Assembly: GCA_036346275.1 (NCBI GenBank)
Contig: CM070719.1
Location: 16,967,185-17,031,184, forward strand
Length of the DNA: 64,000 nucleotides
Source: Otatea glauca
Lineage: Eukaryota > Streptophyta > Magnoliopsida > Poales > Poaceae
Direction: 5' to 3'
Each line of letters begins with the position of its first letter. Positions within the stretch are counted from its first letter, which is position 1. The notes under the pieces are model-generated. The model was not told the origin of the DNA and made no database searches. It was given only the letters and a program-made list of their open reading frames with translations. This document shows positions 45,401 to 53,703 of the stretch, piece by piece. A program made the position numbers and the translations under genes.

Positions 45401-46477
45401 CAATGGTATAAAAGGTTTGATTCATTTATGCTCTCACACAGTTTTAAGAGGTCTGAATTTGATAGCTGTGTTTACATCAAGTTTGCTAATGGGTCACCTA
45501 TATACTTGCTTCTTTACGTTGATGACATGTTGATTGCTACCAAGAGCAAGACCGAGGTTGATACTTTAAAGGCACAGTTAAGTAATGAGTTTGAAATGAA
45601 GGATCTAGGTGCAGCAAAGAAAATCCTTGGGATGGAAATTATCAGGGAAAGAAAAACTGGTTTGTTGTATCTTAGCCAACAAAGCTATCTTGAGAAGGTC
45701 CTTCGTCGTTTTAATATGCATGCAGCGAAACATGTGAGTACTCCCTTAGCTGCTCATTTCAGATTGTCTGCTTCTCAATGTCCTGATTCTGATTATGATA
45801 ATGAGTATATGTCTAGAATTCCATATTCCAGTGCTGTTGGTTCACTTATGTATGCCATGGTCTGCTCCCGTCCTGATTTGTCTCATGCTATGAGTGTTGT
45901 TAGTAGATATATGACTAATCCTAGTAAAGAACATTGGAAGGCCGTTCAATGGATTTTTAGGTATATCCGTGGTACTTCTAATGCTTGTTTGCAGTTTAGG
46001 AAGACTACAAATAGCCTCACTGGATATGTTGACTCTGATTATGCTGGAGACCTGGACAAGAGAAGGTCCCTTACAGGTTATGTTTTCACCATTGGTGGAT
46101 GTGCTGTTAGTTGGAAGGCGTCTTTGCAAGCTACTGTGGCCTTGTCTACTACAGAGGCTGAATACATGGCTATCTCTGAGGCATGCAAAGAAGCTACTTG
46201 GTTAAGAGGACTGTATACTAAGCTTTGTGGAGTTACATCTTGCATTACTTTATTCTGCGACAGTCAAAGTGCTATATACCTTACAAAGGATCAGATGTTT
46301 CATGAAAGAACAAAGCACATTGATGTTAGGTACCATTATGTTCGGGATATTATGGCTCAAGGTACCATTAAGATATGCAAGATCAGTACTCATGATAATC
46401 CTGCAGATATGATAAAAAAGCCAGTTCCTGTTGCTAAGTTTGAGCTTTGCTCAAGCTTAGTTGGTGTCACTGTTTAA
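42443..46477 (+). CDS. gag-pol: Copia gag-pol polyprotein (Tork/Tnt1-like), intact
   Basis: 1344 residues, close to the usual length for Tnt1-type polyproteins. The order is gag capsid (about 1-230, starting MTATMKYDLPLLDLDTRFSL), CCHC knuckle at 239 (CRYCKKNNHDISEC), protease with WVLDSACSYHM (catalytic D306; D-S-A instead of the more common D-S/T-G), pre-integrase HxRLGH and CEHC, integrase D501, D564 and E600 (D63D35E spacing), reverse transcriptase with KARLVAKGF, LDVKTAFLHGELEEDIY and YVDD at 1025-1028, and RNase H with YVDSDYAGD (D1197) and STTEAEYMAISEA. The start is the first ATG after the primer-binding site, 38 bp downstream. One oddity is MIKKPVPV near the C-terminus, where the lineage usually has a T-K-P motif. 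The polyprotein would be processed in cytoplasmic particles; integrase acts in the nucleus. Confidence 0.97.
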   Translation: MTATMKYDLPLLDLDTRFSLWKVKMRAVLAHNDLDDALESFGKTDPKNWTDDEKRKDRKALSQIHLHLSNNILQEVLNEKSAASLWLKLESICMSKDLTSKMHVKMKLFTHKLQEGGSVLTHISVFKEIVTDLHSMEVKYDEEDLALFLLCSLPSSFANFRDTMLYSRDTLAISEVYDALQTKEKMKQMVHSEDSSSHGEALSVQGRPEHRKSNNNYSRGKSTNGQRGRSKSRGREKFCRYCKKNNHDISECYKLQNKERRNGKYKPNPKSDDDGKASIVFDGSSDGDVFIAFAGCVSMDAEWVLDSACSYHMCTNKDWFSTYEPIQNGGLVRMGDNTACQIAGIGSIQIKMHDGAVRNLTEVRHIPTMFRNLISLSTLDLKGYRYSADGGIMKVTKGSLVVMKGDLKSANLYVLRGSTITGNRLCFDSKPDSNATKLWHMRLGHMSALGLTELSKRGLLHGCNVEKLDFCEHCVFGKHKRVKFTSSVHTTEGILDYVHADFWGPSRKHSLGGARYMLTIIDDYSRKVWPYFLKYKSDAFGAFKDWKLMVERQTERKVKVLRTDNGMEFCSRDFKFYCRKQSIVRHYTVPHTPQQNGVAERMNRTIISKVRCMLSNSGLNRRFWDEAAATACYLINRSPSTAIGKKTPIEVWSESPADYSQLKVFGCTAYAHVDNGKLEPRAVKCIFLGYGSGVKGYKLWNPKTEKVLISRNVIFDESTMSDEVLSSNVSDEGQDKISVHVKQLVDAYNTPDIDAEIDAHEQTTEILPSDIDPPITEHSTPALQLPQRSIAVDRPRRNIVQPSRFIEECNFAGYALSCAEEIEGNAEPSTYTEVIISNDHSNWMSAMHDEMVSLQENGTWELVHLPKEKKTIRCKWIFKRKEGVSPSEPIRFKARLVAKGFSQIPGIDFNDVFSPVVKHSSIRTLFSIVVMNDLELEQLDVKTAFLHGELEEDIYMDQPEGFIVPGKENLVCKLKKSLYGLKQSPRQWYKRFDSFMLSHSFKRSEFDSCVYIKFANGSPIYLLLYVDDMLIATKSKTEVDTLKAQLSNEFEMKDLGAAKKILGMEIIRERKTGLLYLSQQSYLEKVLRRFNMHAAKHVSTPLAAHFRLSASQCPDSDYDNEYMSRIPYSSAVGSLMYAMVCSRPDLSHAMSVVSRYMTNPSKEHWKAVQWIFRYIRGTSNACLQFRKTTNSLTGYVDSDYAGDLDKRRSLTGYVFTIGGCAVSWKASLQATVALSTTEAEYMAISEACKEATWLRGLYTKLCGVTSCITLFCDSQSAIYLTKDQMFHERTKHIDVRYHYVRDIMAQGTIKICKISTHDNPADMIKKPVPVAKFELCSSLVGVTV

Positions 46478-46568
46478 GCCCTAGTGGTTTTTTGGTGTCG
46501 GCAGTTTTTATTCTCTTTATTGTTCCAGGGAGTTGTCTACATTGTTCTGGCTACAAGATGGAATTTAT

Positions 46569-46582
46569 CTCAAGGTGGAATT
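46569..46582 (+). promoter_or_regulatory. Polypurine tract of the intact Copia
   Basis: TCAAGGTGGAATTT just before the 3' LTR, the primer site for plus-strand synthesis. It is purine-rich but ends in T residues. Confidence 0.6.
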
Positions 46583-46958
46583 TGTTGATTGTTGATCCAA
46601 ATTCAGAGAGAAGGCCAAACTTCTGACGGAGCGTAGCGGAGGCCCGTCGCCGGTAGGCTTGGATCGTTTTTGACCTAGGTCGCAGCCGCCTATATATATC
46701 TCCTCTTGTAAGCCGCACGGGCGATTCGTCCCCTGCGTTTGTAACTCTCCAGACAAAATAGTGAATCTTTGCTATCTCCTCTTGTAAGCCGCACGGGCGA
46801 TTCGTCCCCTGCGTTTGTAACTCTCCAGACAAAATAGTGAATCTCTGCCGCCGGCGCCCGTGGTTTTTTCCCGAAAGGGTTTTCCACATTAAATCTTGTG
46901 TCTCTTGTTCTGTTTGTGGTTTGATCTTCTTCATGTTTTGTTCGTCATTGATTTAACA
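46583..46958 (+). mobile_element. 3' LTR of the intact Copia, with internal duplication
   Basis: 376 bp. It lacks most of the hairpin module of the 5' LTR (its counterpart is only about 35 bp) but carries a tandem copy of a 72-bp segment (46697-46768 and 46773-46844) with a 4-bp spacer. The duplicated segment starts at the TATA region (TATCTCCTCTTGTAAGCC) and ends AATAGTGAATCT. The similar LTR lengths are therefore coincidental. Confidence 0.9.
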
Positions 46959-47119
46959 TAAAGAATTTGCGGTCGACTTTGTGAAATCTTTTCTCTCTCG
47001 CCATGATTGTTTCATCTCCGTTACTTTGATTCTCTCTAGATTTAATTTCTTCGACCTTGAGATTGTGTATGCTTATTCTGGATCTCATAAAACTATGATC
47101 TAATCAGGATGACTGCACA
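46959..47119 (+). mobile_element. 3' LTR of the deleted Copia, right piece
   Basis: Continues the LTR interrupted at 42011. It aligns with 39150-39289 (TTGTGAAAT.TTTTCTCTCTC, ATTACTTTGATTC.CTCTAGAT) and ends ACTGCACA. Weak similarity to the 5' LTR side continues about 30 bp further, across the region equivalent to the primer-binding site. Confidence 0.65.
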
Positions 47120-47843
47120 TAAGAACGGATATGAGAGCGTAACACGTACTTTAGCTTCGCAGGATCTGGTGGGGAGATCACTATCGCTGTGAGCGTCGCC
47201 CAACACAGTTGGATCCAGCAAGGAGGACACCGCTACTCAAGCACCTTCAAGCCCTCATCACTACTCAGGCTTGCACCGGCATAGCTCGATCAAGTGGTTA
47301 AGTTAGAGGAAGAGAGAGGAGGAGGAGGTGGCGGAGGTGCATCCACGGCAGCTAGAGCACTAAGTCGGGTGGTGGCGGAAGCCACAGCGGCTAGAGTGCC
47401 GGGTCGGCCTTGACCAAAGCAAGAAAAAGTGAAGAGAATAAGGAGAAGAAAAAGATGAGCAAAATCATCTAGGAAGGAAAATGATCAAATGGGCCATGAA
47501 AGGTGTGCTATTTTAGCGATACATGGAACCTAGTCCCAAATGAATAAAGACTCATGTAAGGTAAGGAAAATGATCATGTTTTTTTTTTAAATGATTCAGC
47601 AGATAGGAACAAAGGTGGAAGGCACATGCTGGATCCAATGCAACATTGAAATGTCAGTGTATTGTTCTTATCCAATGTAGACATGCATGCACGTACAAAA
47701 AGTGTCAACATGTTGTTCTTACCCGAAATGTACGAACCAAGGAATTGAATTTAACTCGTTGTTTATACAGTACAAATTTTGTTTTTTTGCATTTTAATCG
47801 GTATCAGTCCAATAGATCTGTTTTTGCGTAATATAGTTGTAAT
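47120..47843. other. Unassigned sequence
   Basis: No gene with support. Positions 47280-47420 are GGAGGAGGTGGCGGAGG-like and purine-rich. The remainder is AT-rich. The possible target site of the Ale-type element, GTAAT, ends at 47843. Confidence 0.5.
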
Positions 47844-48068
47844 TGTTGGGAAACCTGATGGTCCATTGAAGGCCTATGCTGTTCCCTTTGTCGAAACCCT
47901 AGGTGAGCGCTATAAAAGGAGGAGGGGGTCCCCCTATGTACAAGTAATCATTAACAATAAAAGAATTTCGCTGTTGCTCCCCCTAAACACGTGTCTCTCT
48001 CTCTTTCTGTTCTCCAATTCAGATCTGTTCGGGAACCCCGGACTATTCGATAGCGAGGTTCCTTAACA
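47844..48068 (+). mobile_element. 5' LTR of the Ale-type Copia
   Basis: TGTTGGGAAACC to TTCCTTAACA, 225 bp, within the usual size for Ale elements. Promoter TATAAAAG at 47911-47918. Polyadenylation signal AATAAA at 47956-47961. The primer-binding region CGTTATCAGACGAAG follows; the common plant form is CGTTATCAGCACGA, so two bases appear missing. Confidence 0.8.
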
Positions 48069-49521
48069 CGTTATCAGACGAAGCTCTACCGGAGTTCAGA
48101 TTTGAAAGGTGAGAAAGGTAGGATTTTGGCAATTGAATCTAGACGCTTGTCGTTTCTATGCATGCATCTATCCTACGCATATTGTACCGCTTTAAATCAC
48201 GCGGCACGGTTACACGGCGATCGTCAAGACTACTAGCACGGTTACGAGACATGTTTTTTACCGCTCATCACGAAAAAAAAAACACACACGCTGTCTCGGT
48301 TCGCGTGCACGCCGGCTTGAAGCCCGCCACCGCCGCCGCCGTCTCTGACGGCGTCGCAAGACGCACCCGCCGCCCCAGCTTCGCGCGGCGCGCCGCAGCC
48401 GCCTTCGCCGGCGCCGCTGGCTCGAAGCCGGCACGGAGCCGCCGGCTTGAAGCCTCGCCGTGCGCGTTGCTTCCTCGGTTCGCGCGCTTGGCACGAAGCC
48501 GCCGCAGCCACGCTGGACTCCGGCGTCCCGGCACGAAGCCGTCTCCACCGCTGGCACGGTTGTCTCGGCTGCGTGCGCCATCGCCGGCGGCGCCTGACGG
48601 CCGCCGCCGCGCCGCGCCCGTCGGTTCGGCTCGGCCGCCCATCGCTCGTCGCCGCGACGCCTCGCTTTGTGCGTGTCGCCGCGCGCGCTGCCAGACAGTG
48701 CCCGGTCCGCACCGAAGCGCCCGCGCGGCGCGCGCTGGCGCTCAATCTCGGCAAGACGGCCGCCGCCGCGCTTTTGGCCGGCGAGCCCGCCGCCCGCCCC
48801 TCGGCGTCGCCTCACGCCAGTAGCACGACGCATCCACCGCACAAGCCGCTTAGCGCCGCCGCCGCTCGGCCACGCTGCTCGTCGCCCAAAGGGTCGGCCA
48901 CACGCCGCCTCGGCCGACGCCGCCGCGCGCCCAGTAGCACGACGCATCCACCGCAAGACGAAGCCGCTTAGCGCCGCCGCGCGCCAGCACACGCGCGTGC
49001 CGCCGAAGGGTCCCGCCCCGCCGCCTCGGCTTCGCTTTCTCAAACCATGTCGCACGAGAGGAATGAAGCGGCAGAGGCGCTCGCGTGGAAGAAAGGCGAG
49101 AAGAAAAAAGAAAGGAAAAAAAAGAGGGGCGGCGGCGGCAGCTGCGGCTAGGGGAAACCCTAGCTGCGCATGCACATGGGCCGAAAAAACGGGCAAGGCC
49201 CAGCAGGCCGAATCGGCTGGAAGAAAAGGAAAAGAAAAGAAAAAGAAAAGAAAAGAAAGAAAAGGGCAAGAAAAAAAAGAGAAAAAAATTGCAGAAAATT
49301 TTGAAAAAAAAATTGCCAGAAAATCAAGAAGATTTATTTGGCTCTGTTTTTTATTTTCTAGCTTTATTTCTCTGTTTTTATGAATATTCTTTATGATTTT
49401 TGAATCCGTTGCTTTATTTAATATATTGCAATGCATAGCAATTTAATTTTCTGCACTTTATGTTTTTGCAACCATTTTCTATCAGATTACACGTAGTAAT
49501 CTAAATTAGAATTTTGAAATC
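48069..49521 (+). other. Long GC-rich leader of the Ale-type Copia
   Basis: 1.45 kb between the primer site and gag, where many Copia elements have a much shorter leader. 48250-49080 is extremely GC- and CpG-rich, with recurring GGCACGAAGCCG and GGCTTGAAGCC words. It also has a tandem pair of about 113-bp units starting CCAGTAGCACGACGCATCC at 48818 and 48931. 49085-49300 is almost pure purine on the plus strand (AAAAGAAAAG runs). Long frames on both strands (up to 392 codons on the minus strand) are alanine/arginine-rich and typical of GC bias; I do not accept them as genes. Confidence 0.65.
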
Positions 49522-50460
49522 ATGCAGATGTCTGGCATTGTGAATCGTGAGTTTGAAGAACTGGCCCCGCACGGTCAAAACTATCTCACTTTGGCATCGG
49601 ACGTAAAGATCGTTCTTAGGGGCAAGAAGCTCCGCGCCGCGATTGGTCTAGGGTCCTCGCAGGACGCGAAACCTACCGCCGAGCAGAACGATCAAGCTCT
49701 GCATTTTCTCAGGCACCACCTCTCAGCCACTCTGAAGAATGAATATATGGTCGAGGAGAGTGCACTTGAGCTTTGGACCGCACTTCGAAGCGGTTCAAAA
49801 GCTCAAGTACACCATCTTGCCCCAAGCACAAGAAGATTGGGTACGCTGAGGTTTGCGACTTCGTATCGATGGCGAGTACACCGCTTGCATGTAATTTGTA
49901 CCAATCTCTCTATGTGGCAAGAAGATCACCGATGAAGAGAAGATTGAGAAAACTCTCTCTACCTTCCACCCAAATGCTATCCAGAGTGCACGCAGCTATC
50001 ATCAGGACGCATACAAGGAGTATAGCGAACTGATCGATGTAATGCAAGTTGCGGAATCGCAAAACGATGTTCTACGCAAGAACTATGTCTCGCAGCCACC
50101 TGGACGAAGCACTGGCACAGAAGTCAATGCCAATAGCTACAAGGTGAGAAAACCCATTCATAGAAAGAAGGGCAAGCGGTGGAAAGAGAGGCCCTGTGCC
50201 AAAGGAAAGTCCAAAGCCCTGTGAAGAGGGATGACAAAGAAAGGCGACGCCAAGCCGTATGGACAAGCAGAACCAAACGTGCTTCAAGTGTGGCACTTGG
50301 GGACATTGGTCAAGATATGTCGGGAATCCAAAGAAGTGATCAACGACATCGTGCTAAGAGAAAGGCAAAGAAAACGCCTCAGCAGCACACTTCGCTAACA
50401 TCGGTGATGATGATGTCATGGATGTAGATACCCCACTTACCTCATCCTCACGTAATAGCC
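49522..50460 (+). pseudogene. gag: Ale-type Copia gag pseudogene
   Basis: Begins ATG 49522, or the in-frame ATG 49528 (MSGIVNREFEELAPHGQNYL). The capsid region has LRAAIGLGSSQDAKPTAEQN, HHLSATLKNEYM and ALELWTAL. From about 49790 the same protein continues in other frames (HPNAIQSARSY-type residues near 49970; DVMQVAESQNDVLRKNYVSQ at 50036). A basic stretch (RKKGKRWKER) follows. The CCHC knuckle is at 50280 (CFKCGTWGHWSRY), with its last cysteine shifted out of frame by one missing base. At least five frame changes. Confidence 0.8.
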
Positions 50461-50754
50461 CGACATCGCTGTCGCAGTCATTATTATGGCAAATGAAGAG
50501 AAAACTTCCGCGATGACATAGAAGGTAAATTAATGCATATTTTACGCACTGCTTAATGCATTTTCTTTAGATTATGGTTGTTAGCATTTTCTTTGAATAA
50601 TGAATTGTAAGCTCTAGAAGAGCATACTTCTTTCATGAATAAACATGCAATTTATTCTTTATTCCAAGATTCTTCAAATTTGCAAGCAATATTTGGATTG
50701 TTTTTGCCTCTATCCGATTAGAATTATATTTCTTTTATCTAGAAATCGTAGCGC

Positions 50755-53703
50755 CTAAATGGAAGAGATATGCATTGTTGATAGTGGCACAACAAATACC
50801 ATCTTAAGAGAGTCTAAATATTTCGTGTCGATCACGAAAACGCCGAAAGATTACTACGATCGCAGAAGCGACTTATATGTAATCGGCTCAGAAGAGCCAC
50901 TATTATATTGCCTATGGATACAACTTTGGTAATTGAAGAAGCCCTTTTGTACCTGAATCAACGCAAGACTCTCTTAAGCTTTAAAGACATCCGCGCCAAT
51001 GGTTTTCACATAGAAACCAATGAAGAAAATGGCAAAGAATACTTGTGCATTGTGAAGCACGCGGTATGTGGAAAAATGGTATTAGAAAAATGTCCCTCAT
51101 ATGAATCTGGGTTGTACTACACGAATATTCATGCACCCGAAGTGTATACTTCCTTGAAGACTGTTTTTAGAAGCTCTGAGTTATTTTCTTTATGGCATGG
51201 TAGATTAGGCCATCTTGGTCTTAGAATGATGAGAAACATAGTGAACAACTCACAAGGTCATGGCATTAACGTTAAAAATTTCCCGAATCATGAAGATTTT
51301 GTGTGCCCTGCATGTGCCACCGGAAAATTAATAACTAGACCCTCTGTCATGAAAGTGCAAAGTGAAATTCCTGCATCCTTGGAACGCATCCAGGGGATAT
51401 TTGCGGCCCGATTCAGCCCTTGTCAGGGTCGTTTCGATACTTTATGGTGCTCATTGATGCTTCCTCGAAATGGTCGCATGTATGCTTATTGTCAACAAGA
51501 AACCATGCTTTTGCAAAGCTGATCTCGCAGATCATAAGAATTAAGAATTCTTTCCCTGATCATCGCGTGAAGTCCATTAGAATGGACAATGCCGGAGAAT
51601 TTACTTCAAAGGTATTTGATGATTATTGCACAAAGAACGTGGATAGCGCTTGAGCACTGCACCGCACGTCCATACGCAGAATGGACTAGCAGAAGCACTA
51701 ATAAAGAGGATTAAGTTCATTGCCAGACCGCTTTTGCAGAGTTGTAACTTGCCCAACACTTGTTGGGGACACGCAGTCCTGCACGCAGCAGCTCTTATCA
51801 ATTTCAGACCGTCGTCCTACAACATCCATTCTCCTATGCAGCTTGTGCACGGGATCATCCCGAAGATCTCCCATCTTAGAAAATTTGGGTGTATGGTATA
51901 TGTACCTATACCACCCCCTCAGCGGACTGCAATGGGCCCTCTCCGCAAGTCTGGGATATACGTTGGTTATGAGAGTGCATCCATAATCAGGTATTTGGAA
52001 CCCATGACTGGAGACTTGCATACAGTCCGATTCGCTGATTGCATCTTTGACGAGGATCGTTTCCCGTCATTAGGGGGAGGAAATCAACCTTTGGATGAAA
52101 AATGCCGGAAATCATATGGCATTCCACCGATCCCCGCACATGATCCTCAAGACTAATGAAGCAAATCAAGAAATCTAGAAGATAATTGATTTGCGAATTT
52201 AGCAAATGAACCGCTGATCATTTTGTGATCGAAGGGCGTGGTTAAGTCGCATGTACCCACAAGGAATGCACCAGAGAGGGTGGAAATACCAAAGAAAATA
52301 GAAGGTATCCTCAACCTGTTCAGAGGCCTCAAAGAAAAAAGCAGAAATCGGCTCCTCAAACCCAAAGTACCCGGAGATGTCCGAGAAAATCAAGCGAGAG
52401 GACTTACCACAACCAATCACGAAAATGCCCTAAGGAAAGAAGGGGAGCCAATTGAGACTGCACTGGAAAGAAGCCAACAGAAAGGCAATTCTGCACTTGA
52501 ATCTTCCACCAAGGAAGCTGCGAAATAATGTGTGCGCACACATAGGCGATGAAAGCTAAAGGAACTTGCTCTGCGATAGGAATAGCAGTGAAGAGCAAGT
52601 AGAAGTGCATGAAGCACCCAATGAAGAAATGGCCATAAACTTTGTAATAACAGAGAATCCTCGAATAGAGCAACGACCAACGTTGATTCATACTTGCAAA
52701 GAAGATTGCCTCGATCATTGATCATGATCCCGAGCCCGCATCTCTAGCAGAGTGCAAGAAAAGGCTAGATTGAGAAGAATGGAAAAGGCAATCACTGCAG
52801 AGTTAGTCTCTCCGACGAGAGAGGTGTTTGGGCCCGTATGCCGCACACCTCCCCATATAAACCCGTGAGGTCACAAATGGCTCTTTGTTCTAAGAGAAAT
52901 GAAAACAACGGTTGTAAGGTACAAGGTAAGGCCCGTAGCTCAAGGTTTCACTCAACGCCCTGGAGTTGATTATGAAGAAACCTATTCTCCGGTCATGGGA
53001 GGAATTACCTTTAGATATTTGATCTCAATGGCATCAACTTGAAGTTGAGAATGAAGCTAATGGATGTTGTCACAAGATATTTGTATGGAAACTTGGATTC
53101 GAGATATACATGAAAGTACCGAGGAATCCTATCCCGAACGAAGATGGAGCAAATAGAAACCTCATGCAGTGTGAAATTGGAGAAGTCACCGTATGGGTCA
53201 AGCGATCAGAAGAATGTGGTACAATCGCTGAGTGACTTTCTCTGCAAGAAAGGCTACACAAACAACGAAGATTGTCCATGTGTGTTTATACAATGATCCC
53301 GAATGGATTCTCAGATAATCTCCGTCTATGTAGATGACTTGAACATCATTGGGACGGATGAAGAAATTGAAGAGGCATGCTCATACTTGAAGTCTGAGTT
53401 TGAAATGAAGTCATTGGGGACGGATGAAGAAACATGTCCAAGGAGGAATCTTGGTACATCAATCAACCTACACACAGAAAGTGTTGGAAAGGTTTGGATT
53501 TGAAAAAGCATATCCTGCAAAGACTCCAATGGTCGGAAGGTCACTCCTAGAAGACCAAGACCCATACAGACCTAGAGAAGAGGGGGAGGAAGTCCTGGGA
53601 GCAGAATTCCCATATCTGAGTGCAGTTGGAGCGCTCATGTACCTTGCGAATAGCACTAGACCGGACATTGCGTTCGCTGTGAATTTGCTAGCTCGGTACA
53701 GTA
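50755..53703 (+). pseudogene. pol: Ale-type Copia pol pseudogene, 3' truncated
   Basis: Protease has D-S-G at 50780 (ICIVDSGTTNTILRES). The pre-integrase region is SLWHGRLGHLGLRMM with CPACATGK (51190-51335). Integrase has LIDASSKWSHV (51447), RMDNAGEF (51583) and HTQNGLAEALIKR (51671), split over three frames. The C-terminal region to 52150 ends GDLHTVRFADCIFDE. Reverse transcriptase has VAQGFTQRPGVDYEETYSPV near 52940, then heavy damage. The catalytic YVDD is at 53328-53339, and LSAVGALMYLANSTRPDIAF precedes the truncation at 53703. A repeated 20-mer replaces conserved sequence near 53412. Inactive. Confidence 0.85.

Larger units (their letters stand above)
42012..46958 (+). mobile_element. 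Intact Tork/Tnt1-like Copia retrotransposon
   Basis: 4947 bp with LTRs 42012-42389 and 46583-46958, a canonical primer-binding site, a single uninterrupted 1344-codon gag-pol and a polypurine tract. The flanks are TGAAG (42007-42011) and TAAAG (46959-46963), a 4-of-5 target duplication. All catalytic motifs of the four enzymes are present, so this copy is potentially autonomous and is the youngest coding unit in the window. The LTRs differ by large indels but by only four substitutions in their shared right part. Confidence 0.95.
38793..47119 (+). mobile_element. Deleted Copia element, host of the intact Copia insertion
   Basis: Two diverged LTR copies (38793-39289 and 41670-47119, the latter split by the element at 42012-46958) flank a short interior with gag and protease remains. 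Integrase, reverse transcriptase and RNase H are absent. The LTRs share the segments CCAACACAT.CAAA.CAAGAAGCGC, TTAGCACTA.ATTCTTATATAG and TTTACTCTTTTGA.GTT. No target duplication is evident, and the left boundary is approximate. Confidence 0.65.
47844..53703 (+). mobile_element. Ale-type Copia retrotransposon, truncated by a Gypsy insertion
   Basis: A short 225-bp LTR, the AACACGTTATCAG primer region, a very long leader, gag and pol up to the reverse transcriptase/RNase H junction. The element stops inside LARYS at 53703, where the Tekay element begins. Its missing part, including the 3' LTR, should lie beyond the window, right of the Gypsy 3' LTR. The coding region contains many frame changes, mostly single-base losses. 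Confidence 0.85.

Noticed and set aside
48258..49436. 392-codon minus-strand open frame in the GC-rich leader of the Ale-type Copia
   Set aside because: Composition is alanine/arginine-rich from GC bias, long frames exist on both strands, and no domain is recognisable. It overlaps a retrotransposon leader.
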